DNA of 64,000 nt from Erythrobacter sanguineus (GTDB lineage: Bacteria; Pseudomonadota; Alphaproteobacteria; Sphingomonadales; Sphingomonadaceae), in the NCBI RefSeq assembly GCF_900143235.1, contig NZ_FRDF01000015.1:1-64000 (forward strand), in the 5' to 3' direction. Below are positions 41,860-48,900 of the stretch, piece after piece. Both the position numbers and the translations under genes were made by a program. Within the stretch, counting starts at the first letter, position 1, and each line of letters starts with the position of its first letter. The notes beneath the pieces are model-generated. The model was not told the DNA's origin, made no database searches, and saw only the letters and a program-made list of their open reading frames with translations.

Positions 41860-42648
41860 TTAACTTCTGATGCTGCCGCCGCCATCGACCGTAAGATCGC
41901 AGCCTGTGGTAAAGCTTGCGTCGTCGCTGGCAAGGAACACCACCGCACGGGCGACTTCCTCGGGCTCGCCGATGCGGTTCATCGGGTGGGTGGCGGCGAA
42001 ATTCGTCTCGATGTTTTCGGGCGTGTCGGCGCCTGAAAACTTGTAGCGGTTGTACATCGGCGTGCGGATCGCGCCGGGGTGCACCATGTTGGCGCGGATC
42101 GGCAACCCGCGTTCGGCCAGATCCAGCGCGACGCTTTGCGTCAAGCCGCGCAGGCCGGTCTTGGACGCGCTGTAGGCCGCCACGAAGGACGCAGGGCGCA
42201 GCGCGATCATCGATCCGATATTGACGATGGCGCAAGCCTCGCCGCTTGCCTCCATCGCCGGGATCGCCGCGCGCATGCCGTGGAACGGGCCGTGCAGATT
42301 GATGTCGATGGTGCGCTGCCACACGTCGAGCGCGCCGTCGGGGACATTGCCCGGTTCGGAGATGCCCGCGATATTGCACAGCACGGTAAGCTTGCCGAAG
42401 CGCGCCTGCGTGGCGGCGACAGCAGCCTCCCATTGCCCGGCGTCACGCACATCAAGCGGTGTCGCCGCCGCCCGCTCGCCCAGTTCACCTGCCAGCGCCT
42501 CGGCCTTGGCCAGCTGGATATCGCCCAGCATCACGCTGCCGCCCTCAGCGATAATCAACCGCGCGACGGCCTCGCCAATTCCCTCGGCGCCGCCCGAAAC
42601 CAGCGCGACCTTGCCCTGCATGCGTCCGTTGTTTTCCGGCCGGCTCAT
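41860..42648 (-). CDS. SDR-family oxidoreductase, hydroxysteroid-dehydrogenase-like
   Basis: A 262-residue classical SDR. Motifs: SGGAEGIG (20-27), CNIAG, catalytic Ser in NIGSMIA, Tyr and Lys in YSASK, and VDGGGSIRS at the end. The general pattern resembles 3-alpha(or 20-beta)-hydroxysteroid dehydrogenases, but the substrate cannot be read off. The start overlaps the thiolase-like gene stop (ATGA), indicating translational coupling; it may act on the alcohol, ketone or aldehyde from the Ltp2-type cleavage. Confidence 0.88.
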   Translation of the reverse strand: MSRPENNGRMQGKVALVSGGAEGIGEAVARLIIAEGGSVMLGDIQLAKAEALAGELGERAAATPLDVRDAGQWEAAVAATQARFGKLTVLCNIAGISEPGNVPDGALDVWQRTIDINLHGPFHGMRAAIPAMEASGEACAIVNIGSMIALRPASFVAAYSASKTGLRGLTQSVALDLAERGLPIRANMVHPGAIRTPMYNRYKFSGADTPENIETNFAATHPMNRIGEPEEVARAVVFLASDDASFTTGCDLTVDGGGSIRS

Positions 42649-43796
42649 TCGCGCTCCAGAATCGCGACCGCCGACATGCCGGGCGCGCCATAGACGTGTG
42701 AATATCCGAAGCGCACGTTACCCGGCACCTGCCGTTCGCCCGCGCGTCCGCGCAATTGTTCGACATTTTCGTAGACTTGCCGCAGGCCCGAGGCACCAAT
42801 CGGTTCCCCGCAGGCAAGGCAGCCGCCATCGGTGTTGACCGGCAGTTTCCCGCCGATCTGTGACCAGCCATTGGCCAGCCATTCTTCCTGATCGCCGTCC
42901 TTGCAGAAGCCGTTTTCGGCCATATGCATGATTTCCGCGCCGCTTTCGGTGTCCTGAAGCTGGGCGACGGAGATATCCTCCGGCCCGATCCCGGCCCGCT
43001 CGAACGCGGCCTGACTGGCAAGCACGGTCGGCTTTCCGCCTTCCTCGATGCTGACGCCTGCCTGAAACACCTCGAAGGAATTGGGCGGGCGGGTTTTGAC
43101 CGCGATGCTGCGCACCTTGACTCCGTCTGCACCCAATTCGCGCATCTTCGTCTCGCTGGCGAGGATCAGCGCCACTGCGCCCTCGGCTGGCGAGCAGAAC
43201 ATGTACTTGGTCAGCGGATCATTGATCATCGGCGCGTTCATGATCGTTTCGAGATCGACCGGGCTGCGCCGCCATGCATGGGGCGTCAAAGTGCCATTGC
43301 GAAACGCCTTTTCCGCCACCCGGCCCAGCGTGGTGCGGCTGATGCCGTATAATTGCATGTAACGCTGGATCTTGAGCGCGAAGAACTGCGTGGTCAGCAT
43401 CATGCCGGTCTGGCCATACCATTCGGGCAGGCCGTAATCGGACGGCTTGGCGTTGAACGCCCCGCGCGGGTGCTTGTCGAAACCGACCGCCAGCGCCAGA
43501 TCATACATGCCGCTGGCAATCGCCTGCTGCGATGCGGCGAGCGCGCTGCCGCCGGTGGCGCAACCATTGGCGACATTGGTGAAGGGCAGGCTGGTCAGCC
43601 CCAGCTCGTTGACCATGATATCGGCGTTCCCCGCGGCGGCACTGCCGCCATAGGCGCATTCGATATCGGGCCATTCCAGTCCCGCGTCCTTCAGCGCCTC
43701 GCGCACGGCATAGACGCCCTGTTCGCGGCCCGATCGGCTGTCGGTACGGCCAAACGGGTGAATCCCTGCGCCGATGATGTAGACATTCTCGCTCAT
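42645..43796 (-). CDS. Thiolase-like lipid-transfer protein (Ltp2/SCP-x type)
   Basis: A 383-residue thiolase-fold protein. The nucleophile region is NVANGCATGGSALAAS and the C-terminal motif is NTDGGCLACGEPIGASG, in which the usual His of GHPxG is replaced by Glu. Such SCP-x-like proteins (Ltp2 of mycobacteria) act as retro-aldolases on the hydroxyacyl-CoA of a steroid side chain, and need a DUF35 partner. That partner is the gene just upstream, overlapping by four bases (ATGA). Together they likely release an acyl-CoA and a ketone or aldehyde. Confidence 0.88.
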   Translation of the reverse strand: MSENVYIIGAGIHPFGRTDSRSGREQGVYAVREALKDAGLEWPDIECAYGGSAAAGNADIMVNELGLTSLPFTNVANGCATGGSALAASQQAIASGMYDLALAVGFDKHPRGAFNAKPSDYGLPEWYGQTGMMLTTQFFALKIQRYMQLYGISRTTLGRVAEKAFRNGTLTPHAWRRSPVDLETIMNAPMINDPLTKYMFCSPAEGAVALILASETKMRELGADGVKVRSIAVKTRPPNSFEVFQAGVSIEEGGKPTVLASQAAFERAGIGPEDISVAQLQDTESGAEIMHMAENGFCKDGDQEEWLANGWSQIGGKLPVNTDGGCLACGEPIGASGLRQVYENVEQLRGRAGERQVPGNVRFGYSHVYGAPGMSAVAILERE

Positions 43797-44218
43797 GCGG
43801 CCTGACTTTCGATATTGGCGATGGGTCGGAAGGCGAAGGTGTCATGCGTCGCGTTGAACGGGACGATGCAGAATTCGAGATCCATGCCCAGATGCAGGTC
43901 TTCAAGCTTTGCACCTGTGATCCGGCTTTCGACGATCACCTCGCCGGGCAATTCGACATAGCCGAGCAGGAACGGCTGGAAATCCGGCGGGCCTTCTCCG
44001 GGGCCGGAACCGGGGCCTTCGTAAGGCTCCTTCGGCAAGAACCCCTGCGATGTCCACGACCACAGCTTGCCCCGGCGCGAAAGCTTGTAGGGCTCCACAC
44101 CCTCGGCTGCGTCGCCGACCGGCATCGGGAACACGATTTCACCCGACGGCAGCCGCCCGCCCATCAGGTGCGGTTCTGGCCCGTCGCTCCACAGTTCCGG
44201 ATCGATTTTCTGTCCCAC
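43793..44218 (-). CDS. DUF35/OB-fold partner protein lacking the zinc-ribbon cysteines
   Basis: A 141-residue protein of the DUF35 (ChsH2-like, rubredoxin-plus-OB-fold) family. The OB-fold part is KLWSWTSQGFLP through FLLGYVELPGEVIVESRITG and GMDLEFCIVP. The zinc ribbon that usually carries CxxC pairs is present only as LPSGEIVFPMPVGD without cysteines. In Ltp2 or thiolase systems DUF35 proteins bind the enzyme and channel the CoA substrate. The start is GTG 44218 with GAGGGGAAC upstream; the stop overlaps the Ltp2-like gene. Confidence 0.85.
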   Translation of the reverse strand: MGQKIDPELWSDGPEPHLMGGRLPSGEIVFPMPVGDAAEGVEPYKLSRRGKLWSWTSQGFLPKEPYEGPGSGPGEGPPDFQPFLLGYVELPGEVIVESRITGAKLEDLHLGMDLEFCIVPFNATHDTFAFRPIANIESQAA

Positions 44219-44243
44219 TTCGTTCCCCTCAGGCTGACGCAGT

Positions 44244-44285
44244 CATGCTGCCCCAATCACGCTGCCCCAATCATGCTGCCAACGC
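44244..44285. repeat. Three 14-base tandem repeats across the acyl-CoA dehydrogenase stop
   Basis: Units 44244-44257 and 44258-44271 differ at one base (CATGCTGCCCCAAT and CACGCTGCCCCAAT), and a third, partly diverged CATGCTGCC copy at 44272-44285 lies in the gene end. The stop codon of the small acyl-CoA dehydrogenase is at 44271-44273. On the coding strand the repeats supply several near-identical GCATGATTGGG units between the gene and the next ribosome-binding site. Confidence 0.8.
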
Positions 44286-45353
44286 ATATTCGGCGAGCAC
44301 GGTGTCGATGTCGCCGAACAGGCGGGTCAGCACCAGCACGCGCTTCAACGCATGGCCAATGGCGAGTTCATCGGTGATCCCCATACCGCCGTGCATCTGC
44401 ACCGCCTCACGCGCGATGGCATCGACATTCTCAGCGATGAAGGCCTTGGCCCCCGCTGCGGCGCGTTGCCACTTGGCGGCATCGGCACGGTCCGTCAGCG
44501 CGGCGCGGTAGAGCATAGAGCGCGATTGTTCCTCGCGCGCATAGCAATCGACCAGCCGGTGCTGCAGCGCCTGAAAGCTGCCGATCGCCACGCCGAACTG
44601 TTCGCGTTCTTTCACATAGGTGAGCGTGTCATCGAGCAGCCGCTGCCCCAGCCCGACCATCTCCGCAGCAGCGTAAAGCCGCATTTCGGCCGCGATGGCA
44701 TCCAGTTCCGCCGGATCCAGCGCCAGCTTGGCGGCAGCGGGTGCGCGGGTCAGCTTCAATTCACCCGCAATGCTGCCATCGGCGAGGCGATAGGCGCGCA
44801 CTTCAAGCCCGGCGGCATCGCGCGGCACCAGAAAGCAGGCGGTTCCGCCGCCAAGGTCTGCGGTGACGATGAACAGATCCGCCATCAACGCGCCCATCAC
44901 CATGGTCTTTTCGCCGGTGAGGGCGAACCCGTCCGCGCCTTCATCAGCCTTCATGCCCTTGGCCACAAGGCTGTAGCGCTGGCTGCGTTCGGTCCAGGCG
45001 AGGGTGGCGATGGTCTCGCCTGAAATCACGCCCGCGAGCGTCTCATGCGCACCCCCGCGTTCCAGCAACAGCGCAGGCAAGATACCGTGTTCGAGCAGCG
45101 GATCGGGCGCATTGGCCTTGCCGATCGCTTCGGCAACCAGCGCCAGATCGAGCGCCGAACCGCCCATGCCGCCCACATCCTCGCCCGCCGCCAGCGCGAT
45201 CAGGCCAAGTTCAGCCAGTTGCTGCCAACGCCCGCGATCATAGCCGGTGAGCGACAGGCGCAGCTGCCGCCGCGCGTCCACATCGACCGGCGCGGCAAAG
45301 CGCAGGGCCGAGGCAACGAACATTTCCTGTTCTTCGGACAGGTCGAAATTCAT
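44271..45353 (-). CDS. Acyl-CoA dehydrogenase (small subunit type)
   Basis: A 360-residue acyl-CoA dehydrogenase homologue, shorter than usual. The N-terminal domain (SEEQEMFVASALRF, LAELGLIALAAGEDVGGMGG) and C-terminal helices (QALQHRLVDCYAREEQSR, VQMHGGMGITDELAIGHALKR) are clear, but the flavin loop seen in the larger partner (GYSEPGSGSD) is replaced by TLAWTERSQRY. Such pairs form alpha2beta2 enzymes in which the active site is shared, as in mycobacterial sterol catabolism. It starts five bases after the P450 stop and its stop lies within short tandem repeats. Confidence 0.88.
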   Translation of the reverse strand: MNFDLSEEQEMFVASALRFAAPVDVDARRQLRLSLTGYDRGRWQQLAELGLIALAAGEDVGGMGGSALDLALVAEAIGKANAPDPLLEHGILPALLLERGGAHETLAGVISGETIATLAWTERSQRYSLVAKGMKADEGADGFALTGEKTMVMGALMADLFIVTADLGGGTACFLVPRDAAGLEVRAYRLADGSIAGELKLTRAPAAAKLALDPAELDAIAAEMRLYAAAEMVGLGQRLLDDTLTYVKEREQFGVAIGSFQALQHRLVDCYAREEQSRSMLYRAALTDRADAAKWQRAAAGAKAFIAENVDAIAREAVQMHGGMGITDELAIGHALKRVLVLTRLFGDIDTVLAEYALAA

Positions 45354-45358
45354 GAGGC

Positions 45359-46600
45359 TCAGGCTTTCCGGGTAAAGGTGATCGGCAGGCGGGTGACGCC
45401 GCGCAGCAGGATATTGGGCAGGATGCGGATTTCGTCCTCGTCGGCCACCGCAAATTCATCAAGCCGTTCGAGCAGCTCGTCAAAGGCGACCAGCATTTCC
45501 TTGCGGCTGAGCATATTGCCCACGCACATGTGCGGCCCCTTGCCGAAGGCGAGATGCGTGCGGGCATTGGCGCGGGTGATGTCGAATGCGTCGGGATCGG
45601 GGAATTTTTTCGGATCGCGGTTGGCCGCAGCATAGCGCAGCTGGACCACGCTGCCAGCGGGGATTTTCGTGCCGCCGAGTTCGGTATCCGCCTTGACGAT
45701 CCGCCACATGCCCGCGGTCGGCGTTTCGTACCGCAACGCTTCCTCGACAAGGTTGCCGATCAGCTTGGGATCGCGCCCGCCAGCCGCCGCCCTGGCCTTC
45801 GCCATCTGATCAGGGTTGCGGATCAGCTGGAGCAAGCCGCCCGCCAGTGTCGAGGTGGTGGTTTCGTTTCCGGCCACCATGAACTGCTGCATGATCGACA
45901 TGATTTCAGGGTCGGTCAGCGGGGTTTCCCCCTCGACCCGCGCTTCGACCAGATCGGTCAGCAAGTCATCGCCGCCATTGGCGCGGCGATCATCGATCTT
46001 GGCCTTCATGTAATGCTGGAATTCGACCAGGCTGCGCGCGCATTCCAGCTTGCGGTCGTGATCGACCATCTGGCTGAACCGGTCGACCGCCGCATCAGAC
46101 CATTCCTTGACTTGGCGGGGGTTGTCATCAAGCCCGATCTGCCCGGCAATCATCGCCACCGGCAGCGGCACGGCGAATGCCTCGACGAATTCGCACGCTC
46201 CCTTGTCGGCGAAGGCCTCGATCAGCTCGATCGACTTGGTGCGCATGTCGGCCTCGATCGCGTTGACCCGCGGGGCGGAGAATGCGAGGTTGACCAGCTT
46301 GCGGTTGCGGGTGTGCACCGGATGATCGGCGGTCAGCAGGGTGGGCACGTCGGGCCAGCCCTCGGCAAGGATCGCCTGAATCTCCTCATCGGCCTCGCGC
46401 CCCATCAGGACGCTGAAATCGTTGGAGTAAATCTCAGGCTTGCCGAGCGCTTCGTTACACAGGTCATAGTTGTAGACGACGTAGGTGTTCATCCCCTCCA
46501 GCAGTTCGATTTCCACCCCGGCATCATGGATGGCGCGGTAGTAATCGAACGGATCGACCAGCGTTTCGGGGGCAAACACATTGCCTTCGGGCTTGTTCAT
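45359..46600 (-). CDS. Cytochrome P450 (first)
   Basis: A 413-residue soluble P450. I-helix oxygen-activation motif VAGNETTTS, K-helix EALR, and heme loop HLAFGKGPHMCVGN with Cys359 as thiolate ligand. ATG 46600 has GGAG ten bases upstream; an earlier in-frame TTG has none. It is the first gene of the eight-gene operon and probably hydroxylates the growth substrate or a side chain. No ferredoxin or reductase gene is adjacent. The clan resembles bacterial CYPs that act on terpenoids and steroids, by general pattern only. Confidence 0.93.
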   Translation of the reverse strand: MNKPEGNVFAPETLVDPFDYYRAIHDAGVEIELLEGMNTYVVYNYDLCNEALGKPEIYSNDFSVLMGREADEEIQAILAEGWPDVPTLLTADHPVHTRNRKLVNLAFSAPRVNAIEADMRTKSIELIEAFADKGACEFVEAFAVPLPVAMIAGQIGLDDNPRQVKEWSDAAVDRFSQMVDHDRKLECARSLVEFQHYMKAKIDDRRANGGDDLLTDLVEARVEGETPLTDPEIMSIMQQFMVAGNETTTSTLAGGLLQLIRNPDQMAKARAAAGGRDPKLIGNLVEEALRYETPTAGMWRIVKADTELGGTKIPAGSVVQLRYAAANRDPKKFPDPDAFDITRANARTHLAFGKGPHMCVGNMLSRKEMLVAFDELLERLDEFAVADEDEIRILPNILLRGVTRLPITFTRKA

Positions 46601-46697
46601 CGCAAAATCGCTCCAACCCTTGGAATAATGCCCCAAGCCTAGCCATGATGGCGGCCCCGATGCGATGCACGTTTGTGTTAGGATTGCCCCGCGCGCG

Positions 46698-47087
46698 TCA
46701 GGCTCCGGCGGCTTCGGGGGTGAATTCGCGCTGGAATTCCAACATGTCGAAATAGTCGCGCCAGGCGGTGATCAGGCCATCTTCACCGATTTCAAAAGTG
46801 CCCATCACCCGGATCGCGGCTGTCCGCCCGTCCTTGAAGGTGAAACCGTCTGTCCGCTCGGTCAGCACGATCTTGCCATTCGCTGCGATAGCATGCACCT
46901 GCCAGTCGCACGCCGCGACATCGGCCATGAAGCCTTCCACCGCCGCGCGCATGGCGGGTTTGCCGGCGAACGGCTCCATCGGGATATTGTGCCAGACGAC
47001 GGTCTCCGCGCACAGGGCGTACATGGCCTCCATGTCGCCGCCGTTCCAGTGGTCGATGAAGGCGGTAACGGTTTCGGTCGGGGTCAT
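46698..47087 (-). CDS. Limonene-1,2-epoxide-hydrolase/SnoaL-like protein
   Basis: A 129-residue NTF2-fold protein. The start TETVTAFIDHWNGGDMEAMY, the strand VWHNIPMEPFAGKPAM and the end GLITAWRDYFDMLEF agree with the limonene-epoxide hydrolase family; Asp and Arg of WRDYFD are where the catalytic Arg-Asp pair is expected. It may open an epoxide made by one of the P450s. ATGA overlap with the ThuA-like gene upstream indicates coupling. It is the last gene of the molybdoenzyme operon. Confidence 0.85.
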   Translation of the reverse strand: MTPTETVTAFIDHWNGGDMEAMYALCAETVVWHNIPMEPFAGKPAMRAAVEGFMADVAACDWQVHAIAANGKIVLTERTDGFTFKDGRTAAIRVMGTFEIGEDGLITAWRDYFDMLEFQREFTPEAAGA

Positions 47088-47863
47088 GGCTGGTCTCCTG
47101 AGGTGTAATCGAGCGCTTGGCGCAGCATCCGGCGCACATGGGGATTGGCATAGGTGGCGGGGCCATCGCCGAACTGGAGGTAGACCAGCGGAGCGGGGCA
47201 GGTGCGGCTTTCCCATGCGATGCAATTGCTGCCGGGTGGGTGGTGCCAGCCTGCGCGGCTGAACATCCGGCCTGCGACCGCCTGCGCGGCGGAATGGAAA
47301 TTGGCAGCCGTGAAAGCAAAGCCTTCGGCGCGGGCGAGGGGGATAAGCGCGCTTTCGTCGATCGGGCAGAGGTAGAGTTCGTCGGTCACCGGGAAGCTCT
47401 CCGGCAAGCCGCGGGTCACCGGATGATCGGCGACCATCCAGGCTTGATAGGCGACATCGTGGCGATAGCCGGAATCCGGCATGGCCCGACCCTGCCATTC
47501 GCCCGGCTGATAGAGAAAGCCGCCGCCGAGCCATTCATGCCACGCTGGCCATTGCGCCCAGCCTGCCAGCGCATGATGCATCGCCACCGCACCTTTCCCG
47601 GCGGCAAAGCGCGCGGCGATGGCATCGCTGAAGCCTTGCGAGGGTGGGCGCATGGTCACCGCTCCATCGGCGAAGGTGTAGCCCGCCATGTCGTAGAACA
47701 GCAGCGCATCGGCATTTTCCGCCGCGCCTGCCGCAACTGCTTCTTCGGCTTCGGGATGGATCAGGTGCGTGACCTCCCAATCGCCCAATCCTGTCAGCAG
47801 TTCGGCAAAGGGGCCTTCCTCGTAAGGATGGCCCCCGGACAGCACGAGCAGAGAGCGGCCCAC
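47084..47863 (-). CDS. ThuA-like protein (second)
   Basis: A 259-residue ThuA-fold protein: RSLLVLSGGHPYEEGPFAEL, ADALLFYDMAGYTF, GKGAVAMHHALAGWAQWP and NPHVRRMLRQALDYT at the end. It shares only the fold with the ThuA protein at 41 kb. GTG 47863 starts four bases after the MDR reductase stop, and the 3' end overlaps the epoxide-hydrolase-like gene by four bases. Function in the pathway is unknown; a small-molecule enzyme rather than an amidotransferase is likely, since no nucleophilic Cys is seen. Confidence 0.82.
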   Translation of the reverse strand: MGRSLLVLSGGHPYEEGPFAELLTGLGDWEVTHLIHPEAEEAVAAGAAENADALLFYDMAGYTFADGAVTMRPPSQGFSDAIAARFAAGKGAVAMHHALAGWAQWPAWHEWLGGGFLYQPGEWQGRAMPDSGYRHDVAYQAWMVADHPVTRGLPESFPVTDELYLCPIDESALIPLARAEGFAFTAANFHSAAQAVAGRMFSRAGWHHPPGSNCIAWESRTCPAPLVYLQFGDGPATYANPHVRRMLRQALDYTSGDQP

Positions 47864-47867
47864 AGGA

Positions 47868-48878
47868 TCAGGCGATCTTGAGGATCATCTTGCCGTCATT
47901 GGTGCCCGCAAACAGCCGCATGAAGCTGTCAAAGGCGTGCTCCAGCCCCTCGTCGACATGTTCGTCGATGGTGAGCTGGCCTTGCGATGCCCAGACGCCC
48001 ATCTGCGCTGCGCCCTCGCCAAAGCGGGGCACGTAATCAGCCACCAGCAGGCCTCTGATATGCGCGCGCTTGACGATCAACTGCCACAGGTTGCGGATAC
48101 CGCGCGGTTCCGTGTTGTATTCGCTGATCAAGCCGCACAGCCCGACGCGTGAATGCAGGTTGAGGTTCATAAGTCCCGCATCAAGGATGATCCCGCCGAC
48201 ATTTTCAAAGATCACGTCCACCCCATCGGGGCAGGCCTTGGCGATGGCGGCGGTGAGCGCGGCTTCATCCTTGCCGCGATAGTCGATGGCAGCATCAAAC
48301 CCGTATTTCTCGGTCAGGCGCGCGCATTTGGCCGGGCCGCCCGCGATCCCGACCGCGCGGCAGCCGTGGATCTTGGCAAGCTGGCCCACAAGTGAGCCGA
48401 CCGCGCCTGCTGCACCCGAAACCAGCACGGTTTCGCCCGGTTTCGGCTCGCACACCTCAAGGAAGCCGAAATAGGCCGTCATCCCGACAGCGCCAAAGAT
48501 CGACAGGTAATTGGTGACGCTCGGCACGAGGCTGGGGTCGATCGGCTGGGTGAAGCCGCCGGTAACGCCGATCGAATAGTCCTCCAGCGCGTTCAGGCCC
48601 ATCACCCACTGGCCGGGTTCGAACCCCTCGGCGCGGCTTTCCTCGACCACGCCGATGGTGCTGGCGCGTACCGGATCGCCCAGAGGGATCGGCGGCATGT
48701 AATTGCCTTCCGCATCCATCCAGCCCCGCATCGCCGGATCGAGCGAGGCATAGTGGTTGCGGATCAGGAACTGGCCTTCCTCCAGCGCAGGCGCAGGTTC
48801 GCTGACGAGTTCGAAATCCTCTGCCACGGGGGTGCCATCGGGGCGGCGTTGCAGCAGGAAGCGGCGGTTGGTGGGCAT
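47868..48878 (-). CDS. NADP-dependent MDR-family reductase (zinc-independent)
   Basis: A 336-residue medium-chain reductase of the CurA/leukotriene-B4-dehydrogenase type, which reduces enones or 2-alkenals. Motifs: YASLDPAMRGWM, the nucleotide-binding VSGAAGAVGSLVGQLAKI and VDVIFENVGG, and no zinc-binding Cys/His set. AAAGGAAT lies before the ATG. It sits 22 bases after the molybdoenzyme in the same operon. A paralogue lies on the other strand at 51.2-52.2 kb. Confidence 0.9.
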   Translation of the reverse strand: MPTNRRFLLQRRPDGTPVAEDFELVSEPAPALEEGQFLIRNHYASLDPAMRGWMDAEGNYMPPIPLGDPVRASTIGVVEESRAEGFEPGQWVMGLNALEDYSIGVTGGFTQPIDPSLVPSVTNYLSIFGAVGMTAYFGFLEVCEPKPGETVLVSGAAGAVGSLVGQLAKIHGCRAVGIAGGPAKCARLTEKYGFDAAIDYRGKDEAALTAAIAKACPDGVDVIFENVGGIILDAGLMNLNLHSRVGLCGLISEYNTEPRGIRNLWQLIVKRAHIRGLLVADYVPRFGEGAAQMGVWASQGQLTIDEHVDEGLEHAFDSFMRLFAGTNDGKMILKIA

Positions 48879-48900
48879 GGTATTCCTTTGGTTGAGAAGC

